Shown one piece after another: positions 1 to 10,300 of a stretch of 64,000 nt of DNA. The notes beneath the pieces are model-generated. The model saw only the letters and a program-made list of their open reading frames with translations, searched no databases and had not been told where the DNA came from. The position numbers and the translations under genes were made by a program. Within the stretch, counting starts at the first letter, position 1, and each line of letters opens with the position of its first letter. Source of the stretch: Unio delphinus. Its lineage: Eukaryota > Mollusca > Bivalvia > Unionida > Unionidae. The stretch is from assembly GCA_029339505.1 (NCBI GenBank), contig JAQISU010000069.1, positions 8,230,501 to 8,294,500 of the forward strand. Direction: 5' to 3'.

Positions 1-295
1 AAGGAAAAATTAAACGGTTTATATTCATGGTTGCTTTGTCTTTATAGGTAATGTAATACAAACGAAAACTAACACTCACGCATGCACACATACACGCACG
101 AATACAATCGCGATAATGCAATGGGTGACCGTAGGACGGAAAGTAGTGATTTGACATATGGAGAGATAAACTTAACGTTACATTGCAGCGAGAAAGAAAG
201 AATGAAAGAAACGAAAATAACGGTCACTATTTGTGGTTCCGTTCTTTTTTTTTTTACAGGTATTACAGGTCAATGATAATCAAGCCAACGCTATA

Positions 296-304
296 TTCTA
301 TTTG
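296..304. repeat. Left candidate target-site duplication of the MULE element
   Basis: The 9 bases TTCTATTTG just outside the left inverted repeat match TACTATTTG at 4160-4168 in 8 of 9 positions. Nine-base duplications are usual for Mutator-like transposons. The match is imperfect and the exact edge is uncertain by one base. Confidence 0.5.
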
Positions 305-450
305 GTAACGGGTCAAAACGGACCGGTACCAAAAAGGCTCGGGTCAAAAAGGCCCGGTCCAAAAAGGCCAGTAACGGGTCAGAAAGGACCTGGACGGAAA
401 CGGCCCGGGTCAGAAAGGACCTGGACGGAATAGCTCGGGTTAAAAAGGAC
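304..450 (+). repeat. Left terminal inverted repeat plus subterminal GGTCC-type repeats of the MULE
   Basis: The first ~35 bases are the terminal inverted repeat shared with 4126-4159. They are followed by a block built from variants of CGGGTCAAAAAGGCC and GGTCAGAAAGGACCTGGACGG; the latter occurs twice, about 38 bp apart. This GC-rich block contrasts sharply with the AT-rich surroundings. Clustered subterminal motifs are commonly transposase-binding sites; that role is inferred here. Confidence 0.7.
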
Positions 451-465
451 TGTTTACAAGATCGA

Positions 466-473
466 TTAATAAT

Positions 474-513
<40 letters not shown>

Positions 514-515
514 GT

Positions 516-548
<33 letters not shown>

Positions 549-575
549 AAGAAGAAGAAGAAGAAGAAGAAAGAA
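466..575. repeat. Compound trinucleotide microsatellite (AAT)n(AAG)n
   Basis: Runs of AAT pass through AGTAGT into a long AAG run. It sits just inside the left end of the MULE element. An open frame on the minus strand here is only leucine and isoleucine runs and is not a gene. Confidence 0.95.
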
Positions 576-1326
576 GACAGCTCTTCTACAATACCCATAT
601 CTATTCACTTCCAGGTCATTGGCATTTTTACATGTATTACTAAACCACTAAGCTGTAAAAACTGAAGCACTGGTTAGTAATGATTAACACCTAAAAAAAT
701 AAATAAAGCACGGATAGCAAACAACAGACTTTTGCCGATTACGCAGATTGTAGTATCGATATTACGAAAGAATAAGCGATCGCCAGATACTTTGCACACT
801 TCCTTTACCTGTTTTTGTTTAAGAGTTATGTATTATGTCAACAAACTTTGATAATCACAATTATGACGCAAATACAAGTCTCTACAATCACAACTCTTTC
901 CCATGATCCGGTCTCAACAGCGCTTGACGTGTTATATGAGTTTAACAGGTTTTTTCAACGATTACAGAAACTTTCCTTACTAAACTACCCCAGGCGCTTA
1001 TCTGTAAACTTCCTATAGGTCCAGAAAATATATATTCAATGGGAATGCGCACGCGCAGCAAAAAGTACTAAGATAATTACAGCATGTAATACATATATAA
1101 ACGACAAAGTCTTTAAGTTGACACAGATTCAGATGCTTATGGATTTATTTGTATTCTAACTTGATTACAATCTATTTTCTTTAATTTTAGAATTGTTTTA
1201 CTAAATTACCCGTTGTGTTCAAATTGTCGCAGCGACACACAATTACGTTTCTTGCACTTATTGTTTCAACATAATCTGTTTTCATCAATTTATTGCGACT
1301 TATAAAAAAAACTAAGCAATTAGTAT

Positions 1327-1433
1327 AATGGCGTATGTTCGCTGTATTCATTGTGCTCTGGAAGTTAGGCCACGACAGCATGCGATCGCTTGTGACGTGT
1401 ATGGGTGTTGGCAACATAGCACGTGCAGCACTG
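1327..1433 (+). pseudogene. MULE transposase N-terminal zinc-finger exon
   Basis: An ATG at 1327 opens a 36-residue segment with the pattern CIHC (residues 6-9), RPRQHAIAC (14-22), C27, then WQHSTC (28-33). This Cys/His-rich arrangement, with an aromatic-Gln-His just before the last cysteine, resembles the small zinc-binding domain at the N-terminus of many invertebrate MULE transposases. The exon ends after STG at a textbook splice donor GTAAGT (1434-1439). In intact relatives a zinc finger is followed by several hundred residues including the DDE core; here only about 50 bases separate it from the C-terminal region. I judge it a genuine relic; the zinc-finger assignment is from pattern only. 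Confidence 0.6.
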
Positions 1434-1482
1434 GTAAGTACACTTTTAAATATATTCCTACTATATTACTAGTCAACAACGC

Positions 1483-2174
1483 TAACAGTGCCTTCCACTG
1501 ATCCCAGGCCGTATGGCGGCACGTTCAGTCGGTTGGATTGGCAGAAATGTATATTCGACGAGAGGGCCTTCACTCCTTCGTTCGTCAAGTGCTGGCTTTT
1601 CAGTTCCTGCCAAGCGCTCACATACGTCAAACAGTGCAGATGCTGCAAATGAAGGCTACAACACATGCTTCATAGACCCTTATCGAATACCTCCGCAGAT
1701 GGTCGCTGGATAACCCGGTGTTTCCAGATGAGGACTGGTCAGTATACCGCCAGAAAGTACGAACAAACAACGACGTTGAAGGTAAACACAGCAAAATTAA
1801 AGCATAACAGTATAAAACAATAGTCTATTAAAATGCATGACATAATTCTCAGTATACTTTTAATATTTATACATGTTGGTATATACAGTTATTACGTTTG
1901 CAAACCAATTTTTCGTTATCTGTTATACAATTTCAGGCTGGCCCCATCGTCTAAATTGAAGGCCAGTACACATGGGGCTAGGCTTCTACCAATTAGTGCC
2001 ACTACTGCGGAGGGAGGCCAATATTTTGCGCTTAGCGAACTAGGACGAGAGAGACGATGCTACAGATTTGAAAAATCTTTAAATACGCTTTGGGACCAAT
2101 ACATCCAGCGCGAGATCAAAACCTCTAAGTTTTTTTTCAACTCTGTCGGCGAGCTGTATGGTCTCAGAGTGTAG
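1483..2174 (+). pseudogene. MULE transposase C-terminal region, interrupted by stops and a frameshift
   Basis: The frame through 1499 reads AFH-stop-SQAVWRHVQSVGL, where the stop (TGA, 1499-1501) replaces the tryptophan expected in the family's FHWxQAVxR motif. It continues through FLPSAHIR, has a second stop (TAG, 1673-1675), then LIEYLRRW and WSVYRQKVRTNNDVEG. A putative 155 bp intron (1782-1936; GTAAAC donor, TTTCAG acceptor) splits the VEGW codon. The next segment reads WPHRLN, stop, then GLGFYQLVPLLRREA. After a frameshift the last part reads LWDQYIQREIKTSKFF and GELYGLRV before a stop at 2172-2174. The order matches the end of MULE transposases, whose hallmark is R-T-N-N-x-x-E-G-W-H. 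Here that histidine is displaced by a proline (WPH). The DDE catalytic core is absent upstream. Confidence 0.75.
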
Positions 2175-4060
2175 GTATAAACACTGTCAACAATACATGG
2201 TTCCAACACTAAACTAAACTGATCGTTAGCTAAATGTATCGGGTTCTAACATGGTAGTGGCAAAACATTGCCGATAACCGGATGGCCTAATAATAACAAA
2301 ACCTCTTAAACTTGTTAGATCGAATGATACAAGCATAAAATGAGTACGAAACTTACTTATTTTATCAGGAATTGTCATGTGCTTGCCTGCGGAAAGACAC
2401 GATTAAAGTAAGTCGTTGATAAAATGTTGCATGGTACTTGCGATTTGCATTGCTAGTGGCACGAGTACACAAATCTAACAACCCACACTTTCAAAAGTTC
2501 TAGAGAATTTTTTTTAAAAAGTAAAATTGTATACAGGTTGCAATAAAACGAAAGAATACAAAATTCTACAAATTTAAATATTCCGAAAACAACTTCTGGA
2601 ATTATGTGTAACCACGTGACTATTGGACTTAACGACATAATGATTCTAATAAATGCCATTTTTTAGAAAAAAAATAATTTTCTTATAAAGTTGATGCAGA
2701 GATGAGTCGATATAACATAAGTTGAACTATATTATAGGCCCACTGGTAAGCGACTACCATACCAAATGTTTTATATACAGTTGCAATGACCCCATTTTTT
2801 AAATATATATATATACTGTAAAAGGAAATGTTACTTTCGTTCATATATTGCTGTAGAATACTTTAGAATTAAAGGTTTGATAGGAAACAAGACATAATTT
2901 ATACTCGTGATATTGTTCCCATAATGCAGCAAAATAAAGTTAGAATTTGTATTATGTGCATTGAAACGACTTTACATGCCAATTTTTAAGAATGTTCGTG
3001 TTCGTGTGATACATCTGTTGTTTTCGTTTTCATGATCGTCGTTTGATACTTTGATGTTTTTGGACAGCCTTGAAAGAGAAACATTTAGATTTAGCAAATG
3101 CATTTTTTTTTTTTTAATTTGAAGCTATGTGAACGGTGAAAAAGTGAGTTCATCCTAGCCAAAATATATGGAAAGGAAATATAAATAAATCTTAAAAAAT
3201 GCTTATGAACCGTGAAAAACATTACCATATCCCCTGTTATCCCAGGATTGTATCATATATCGTAATATAATATTAACGTCGGCAACCAAAGTTGTGCAAT
3301 TTTGTTAAGGTATTTGGTTGACAATTGAGTATCTATGTATGCATGATTTTATAGTTTGATGAATATTTGTTGCAGTTATTGTATAATTATTGAATATATG
3401 TTACTATTAAATTAATTTGACAGACATTATAAACAATATGTTTGTAGTATTTGAAATTGGAATTTAATATTCATGTATTAGCAATAATGATTGTTCTTAA
3501 AAACAAATTTATAAATCTGAAATGGCATTAGTGTTTCTCTTTCTTTTGTTTATACTAATTACATCTATCCTTTCTTCTTCTTCTCTTTATAACCCATCAC
3601 ACAAATGTATATTAAGTTTTACAAAAAAGAAAACAATTATTTTCCAATTGTGACTTGAGTTATATCGACCAAAACACAAAGACGGTGCTTACAAACACAT
3701 AATATAACACATATATAATAAACGCATACATAATATCATGACAAAGCTGGCATGTGAACACGCACGTGGGCGACACGAACTCGTATTCAGTCATGATATT
3801 TAATAAACAAGATATTATTGATTTGCTTTAATACAATGTTTTATAACACAAATATTATTCGCCTTTTTTCATTTTACATAGAACATGTAGTAACGTTAAA
3901 ATTATTGCCATGATCACTAGTCGGACGATTGTGACATACTGCACAATGATTCTCTACTGCACATTATTTATAGACATTCACCAGTAAAACAAGGATTTGG
4001 TATTTACGTATTAGTTACTTTTATTAGACTAGTACTGTAGTAATTAATTAATATCTAAAT
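2175..4060. other. AT-rich interior of the MULE element, no gene seen
   Basis: This stretch lies between the transposase relic and the right inverted repeat. It is unstructured AT-rich sequence with short homopolymers and a small TA run near 2803-2815. I see no protein motif on either strand. It probably represents 3' non-coding transposon DNA or later insertions. Confidence 0.5.
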
Positions 4061-4159
4061 GGGCCTTTTTGGGTCGGGCCTTTTTGGACCAGGCCTTTTA
4101 AGCACTGGTACGTTTTGGTCGTGGGCCTTTTTGGTACCGGTCCGTTTTGACCCGTAACC
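4061..4159 (-). repeat. Right terminal inverted repeat and subterminal repeats of the MULE
   Basis: Read on the minus strand from 4159, the sequence reproduces the left end for about 35 bases with one mismatch, then continues as GGCC-rich subterminal repeats in a different order from the left side. The outer flank TACTATTTG (4160-4168) pairs with the left flank as a candidate target duplication. Confidence 0.75.
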
Positions 4160-4485
4160 TACTATTTGATATATGTGTATAGACAGCATTTGTCATTCAA
4201 ACATCAGTGCTACAACTGTTGGATATTCCAATTTATTTGATGTCATGTTTGGCATCACAGGCTAGAAACAATGTGGAAAAGCACAGACTGGTTCTACTGT
4301 ACTCTAAACCTTCGGAAAGAAATAATTGGACAAACATTGTTGCTCTTTCTGAACGCAAGTTTTGGTTTTAGAATGTGAATTTACCTTCGGCAGGATCATA
4401 TTGTGCAGTGAAACTCGCGTTATTGTGTTAACTTTCTGCGAAACTGTACATGTAATGTTGGAAGTGAGACAATATCTCAGAATTG

Positions 4486-4487
<2 letters not shown>

Positions 4488-4569
<82 letters not shown>
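4488..4569. repeat. (TA)n microsatellite
   Basis: About 41 uninterrupted TA dinucleotides. Confidence 0.98.
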
Positions 4570-4573
<4 letters not shown>

Positions 4574-4699
4574 ACATACATTGTTTATATTGTTACATAC
4601 AATGTAGTAGATATTTTAGCTAAATTGTTTTCACTTTGTCTCAAATGCTTTGATTCATATCAACTTACTAACCATTTGACTTTTTTACATACTCTGATA

Positions 4700-6180
4700 C
4701 AGGTCGCCTTACTAACGTTTGACATTTTTATGAAATCTGTAATTATCGTTTCATCATGTTTGATATTTTTTTAAAGAATCTGTAATTGTCGTTTTATCAT
4801 GTTTTTGACATCTTATAAAATCTGTAATCGTCGTTTTACTCCTGTTTGACATTTTTATAAAATCTGTAATTGTCGTTTTATCATGTTTGACATTTTTATA
4901 AAATCTGTAATTGTCGTTTTATCATGTTTGACAGTCTTATAAAATCTGTAATTGTCTTTTTATCATTTGACATTTTTATAAAATCTGTACCTATCGTTTT
5001 ACTCATGTTAGACATTTTGATAAAATCTCTAATTATCGCTTTATTCATGTTTCATTTTCGTATAAAGTCTGTAATTGTTATTTTACTCCTGTTTGACAGT
5101 CTTATAAATTCTGCAATTTGACTCGTTTTACTCATGTTCAACATTCTTATAAAATCTGCAATTGTAGTTTTAATAACGTTTAACATTGTTTTATAATCTA
5201 TTATATTCGTTTTACACAGGTTTGACATTCTCATATAGTCTGTAAATCTTATAAAAACATGTCGCATTACTCCGGTTTGAGATTCTTACTATGGTATATG
5301 TCCTGTAAGTCAGGTTTCACGTTATTACATAATATTATACATACCGCTTTGCTAGTGTTTGACATTCTTATAAAATCTGCATAAGTCGCAATGCTCGTGT
5401 TTGACATTCTTCTAAGAACAACACATGCTGCGTCACTAGTGTTTGACATTCCTATAAAAATTGCACATGTCGCGTTACTCGTGTTTGACACTATTATGAC
5501 ATCAACGTATGACGCATTATTCGTGTTTGAAATTCTTATAACATCACCACATGTCGGATTACTCGTGTTTTAAATCCTTATAAAATATGCACATGTCGCA
5601 TTACTCGTGTTTGATATTATTATTAAATTGCACATGTCACTTTACCTGTGTTTGACATTCTTAAAACATCAGCATATATCGCGTTTCTCGTGTTTGACAT
5701 CTTTATAGCATCAGGACATGTCGTGTTACTCGTGTTTATCATCCTTATAACAACAACATATGTCGCATTACTTGTGTTTTACATTCTTACAACATCAGCA
5801 CATGTCGCGTTACTCGGGTTTGACATCCTCATAACATCAACACATGTCGCGTTACTTGTAGTTTCTACATATTATGATAAATGTCGCTTTTATCATATTT
5901 GTCATTCATATAAAATTTGTACATGTATCTGTACTTGCGTTTATGTTTCATATATACTATAATACATTTCGCTTTAATTGTTAATTTTCTAACATAGTCC
6001 GATGTTGCTTCGACTTTTGTCTTTTGTAAGTAATTTGAACATGTTTCATAATTCATGTTTGAGCTTTATTTCACTTTAATCATATTAGACGTCCTTATAT
6101 AATAAGTTCATGTAGCTTTTCTTTGTGTTTGACATTCTTTTAAATCTGATACACTTTGCCTCATGTACAACGTTTTCATA
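4700..6180. repeat. Degenerate 41-42 bp minisatellite, about 35 copies
   Basis: Units start with GTTTGACATTCTTATAAAAT and continue with a variable half ending in CGTTTTACTCAT or GTCGCGTTACTCGT. The anchor GTGTTTGACATT recurs at 5397, 5439 and 5481, giving a 42 bp period; in the first half (4845-4970) the spacing is closer to 41. Copies differ widely, so the array is old. Because 42 is a multiple of 3, open frames with a 14-residue hydrophobic repeat appear on both strands. They lack any other sign of coding. Confidence 0.9.
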
Positions 6181-6700
6181 CAATCTATACCTGTCGCTTT
6201 GCTAATACATAATATATCATTTAAAGTGTTCGTTTACACCGATATACGTTTTAATATAGAGCTCGCTGTTTTAATACAGCTTATAATTTTGCTGAAACAA
6301 CAACAATTGCTAACTGCAACGAGTTACATCGTTATTAATATTGTATGAAAACACTTTTGCAACACATAAGAAAACTATAGCAGCTTCTGGATTAAAGAAA
6401 CAAACAAAATGTCGTTGGATTCCTACCTGAATATTACAGGTTTCATTGATGAGAAAGACATGGCATGGTATTGTTGAACATTAGTCTCTCCACACTCTGA
6501 AGGTTTGAATATAAATAAAATATTACATACTTAAATCTTGTCTACGATTTTAGGTTATACATGCAGATCATTACTACCTATTACAGGTAACATATTACAG
6601 GTAAAAACAATGTATATGATACTTGACCTTGGAAGTTTCTTGATGAGACCTTGATTATAAATTTGATGAGAAAATGACCATCATCATCATAGTTCTCTTG

Positions 6701-6702
<2 letters not shown>
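6181..6702. other. Unique AT-rich sequence, nothing recognised
   Basis: No gene or element seen. A short duplicated ATTACAGGTAA motif lies near 6580-6603. Confidence 0.4.

Positions 6703-6782
<80 letters not shown>
6703..6782. repeat. (CA)n microsatellite ending in (TA)n
   Basis: About 35 CA dinucleotides with one AA interruption, followed by a short TA run. Confidence 0.98.
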
Positions 6783-6783
<1 letters not shown>

Positions 6784-7362
6784 AAGTGAACATAAATCTA
6801 GGTATTCATATCTTCAGTCAGTCTTCAGAGTAATCACGTTTAGCTATCTTCCCTTGAATAGTTTGATGATTTTTTTTTTACATTTATTAATTGGACTTAC
6901 AAATTTCTCCTTGACGTATGGATTAAGTACTTATCTAGAAATTAGTGTGAATTTATTAAAGAATACTTTAAAGATAGGATGACTTTGGAACACCATTACT
7001 ATGTTTATATCAACAGTGTACCGGGCTATTGGCACGTCAGCACCTTCAAGATTAGAATTTATTTGGAACGCCATGGACTTCATTATGAACACTATAATTA
7101 GTTTTACTTCTGAGGAAGCTTTTATGACTCTTTGAGATCTAATTGACACCACTAAAATATATTTGAATTAACACGTTCTTTTCGAACGAAATACAATGTT
7201 GTTTGAATTTGGCAAAACCTGTTTTGTTTTCTACTCTTTTATAGCTTACATTAAGACTATATTCTTAAAGATAATTTATACAATAATTATAAAATTTCGC
7301 ATCGTAGTAATACTTTCCACTTCATTATGTGGTATAGTGTATGTGTCATTACATATCAAAAT
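6783..7362. other. Unique AT-rich sequence, nothing recognised
   Basis: Short frames exist on both strands but none has recognisable motifs. This segment borders the large 49 bp array. Confidence 0.4.
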
Positions 7363-10300
7363 GTTTTATTGCATGATGTAAACATATGTCTCTATTGTTA
7401 AGTGTATTTAAGTTTTATTGCATAATGGAAACATATGTCTCTATTGTTAAGTGTATTTAAGTTTTATTGCATAATGTAAACATATGTCTCTATTGTTGAG
7501 TGTATTTAAGTTTTATTGCATAATGTAAACATATTTCTCTATTGTTAAGTGTATTTAAGTTTTATTGCATAATGGAAACATATGTCTCTATTGTTAAGTG
7601 TATTTAAGTTATATTGCATAATGTAAACATATGTCTCTATTGTTAAGTGTATTTAAGTTTTATTGCATAATGTAAACATATGTCTCTATTGTTAAGTGTA
7701 TTTAAGTTACATTGCATAATGGAAACATATGTCGCTATTGTTAAGTGTATTTAAGTTTTATTGCATAATGTAAACATATGTCTCTATTGTTAAGTGTATT
7801 TAAGTTTTATTGCATAATGTAAACATATGTCGCTATTGTTAAGTGTAAGTTTTATTGCATAATGTAAACATATGTCTATATTGTTAAGTGTATTTAAGTT
7901 TTATTGCATAATGTAAACATATGTCGCTATAGTTAAGTGTAAGTTTTATTGCATAATGTTAACATATGTCTCTATTGTTAAGTGTATTTAAGTTTTATTG
8001 CATAATGTAAACATATGTCTCTATTGTTAAGTGTATTTAAGTTTTATTGCATAATGTAAACATATGTCGCTATTGTTAAGTGTATTTAAGTTACATTGCA
8101 TAATGTAAACATATGTCTCTATTGTTAAGTGTAAGTTTTATTGTATAATGTAAACATATGTCTCTATTGTTAAGTGTATTTAAGTTTTATTGCATAATGT
8201 AAACATATGTCTCTATTGTTAAGTGTATTTAAGTTTTATTGCATAATGTAGACATATGTCGCTATTGTTAAGTGTAAGTTTTATTGTATAATGTAAACAT
8301 ATGTCTCTATTGTTAAGTGTATTTAAGTTTTATTGCATAATGTAAACATATGTTGCTATTGTTAAGTGTATTTAAGTTTTATTGCATAATGTAAACATAT
8401 GTCTCTATTGTTAAGTGTATTTAAGTTTTATTGCATAATGTAAACATATGTCGCTATTGTTAAGTGTAAGTTTTATTGCATAATGTAAACATATGTCGCT
8501 ATTGTTAAGTGTATTTAAGTTACATTGCATAATGTAAACATATGTCTCTATTGTTAAGTGTAAGTTTTATTGTATAATGTAAACATATGTCTCTATTGTT
8601 AAGTGTATTTAAGTTTTATTGCATAATGTAAACATATGTCTCTATTGTTAAGTGTATTTAAGTTTTATTGCATAATGTAAACATATGTCGCTATTGTTAA
8701 GTGTAAGTTTTATTGTATAATGTAAACATATGTCTCTATTGTTAAGTGTATTTAAGTTTTATTGCATAATGTAAACATATGTCGCTATTGTTAAGTGTAT
8801 TTAAGTTTTATTGCATAATGTAAACATATGTCGCTATTGTTAAGTGTAAGTTTTATTGCATAATGTAAACATATGTCTATATTGTTAAGTGTATTTAAGT
8901 TTTATTGCATAATGTAAACATATGTCGCTATTGTTAAGTGTAAGTTTTATTGCATAATGTTAACATATGTCTCTATTGTTAAGTGTATTTAAGTTTTATT
9001 GCATAATGTAAACATATGTCTCTATTGTTAAGTGTATTTAAGTTTTATTGCATAATGTAAACATATGTCGCTATTGTTAAGTGTAAGTTTTATTGTATAA
9101 TGTAAACATATGTCTCTATTGTTAAGTGTATTTAAGTTTTATTGCATAATGTAAACATATGTCGCTATTGTTAAGTGTATTTAAGTTACATTGCATAATG
9201 TAAACATATGTCTCTATTGTTAAGTGTAAGTTTTATTGTATAATGTAAACATATGTCTCTATTGTTAAGTGTATTTAAGTTTTATTGCATAATGTAAACA
9301 TATGTCTCTATTGTTAAGTGTATTTAAGTTTTATTGCATAATGTAAACATATGTCGCTATTGTTAAGTGTAAGTTTTATTGTATAATGTAAACATATGTC
9401 TCTATTGTTAAGTGTATTTAAGTTTTATTGCATAATGTAAACATATGTCGCTATTGTTAAGTGTATTTAAGTTTTATTGCATAATGTAAACATATGTCGC
9501 TATTGTTAAGTGTATTTAAGTTTTATTGCATAATGTAAACATATGTCTCTATTGTTAAGTGTATTTAAGTTTTATTGCATAATGTAAACATATGTCGCTA
9601 TTGTTAAGTGTAAGTTTTATTGCATAATGTAAACATATGTCGCTATTGTTAAGTGTATTTAAGTTACATTGCATAATGTAAATATATGTCTCTATTGTTA
9701 AGTGTTAGTTTTATTGTATAATGTAAACATATGTTTCTATTATTAAGTGTATTTAAGTTTTATTGCATAATGTAAACATATGTCTCTATTGTTAAGTGTA
9801 TTTAAGTTTTATTGCATAATGTAAACATATGTCGCTATTGTTAAGTGTAAGTTTTATTGTATAATGTAAACATATGTCTCTATTGTTAAGTGTATTTAAG
9901 TTTTATTGCATAATGTAAACATATGTCGCTATTGTTAAGTGTATTTAAGTTACATTGCATAATGTAAACATATGTCTCTATTGTTTAGTGTAAGTTTTAT
10001 TGTATAATGTAAACATATGTCTCTATTGTTAAGTGTATTTAAGTTACATTGCATAATGTAAACATATGTCTCTATTGTTAAGTGTAAGTTTTTTTGTATA
10101 ATGTAAACATATGTCTCTATTGTTAAGTGTATTTAAGTTTTATTGCATAATGTAAACATATGTTTCTATTGTTAAGTGTATTTAAGTTTTATTGCATAAT
10201 GGAAACATATGTCTCTATTGTTAAGTGTATTTAAGTTTTATTGCATAATGTAAACATATGTCTCTATTGTTGAGTGTATTTAAGTTTTATTGCATAATGT

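Larger units (their letters stand above)
304..4159 (+). mobile_element. Degenerate Mutator-like (MULE) DNA transposon, about 3.86 kb
   Basis: The left end (from 304, GGTAACGGGTCAAAACGGAC onward) is repeated in inverted orientation at 4126-4159. About 34 of 35 bases agree, and the identity runs through ACCGGTACCAAAAAGGC. Further inward both ends carry shuffled GGTCC/GGCC-containing subterminal repeats (to about 450 on the left, from about 4061 on the right). Between the ends lie a zinc-finger exon (1327-1433) and MULE transposase C-terminal motifs (about 1483-2174), both in plus orientation. The interior also holds (AAT)n(AAG)n at 466-575. Flanking 9-mers match in 8 of 9 positions. The transposase has stops, a frameshift and no catalytic core, so this copy cannot be autonomous. 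Confidence 0.75.

Noticed and set aside
291..608. 105-codon minus-strand frame
   Set aside because: Leucine and isoleucine runs from (AAG)n/(AAT)n, overlapping the transposon end.
4924..5962. Series of membrane-protein-like frames with repeated hydrophobic residues
   Set aside because: They arise from a 42 bp minisatellite whose length is a multiple of three, on both strands.
6580..6603. Repeated splice-like ATTACAGGTAA motifs
   Set aside because: Short local duplication without adjacent coding sequence.
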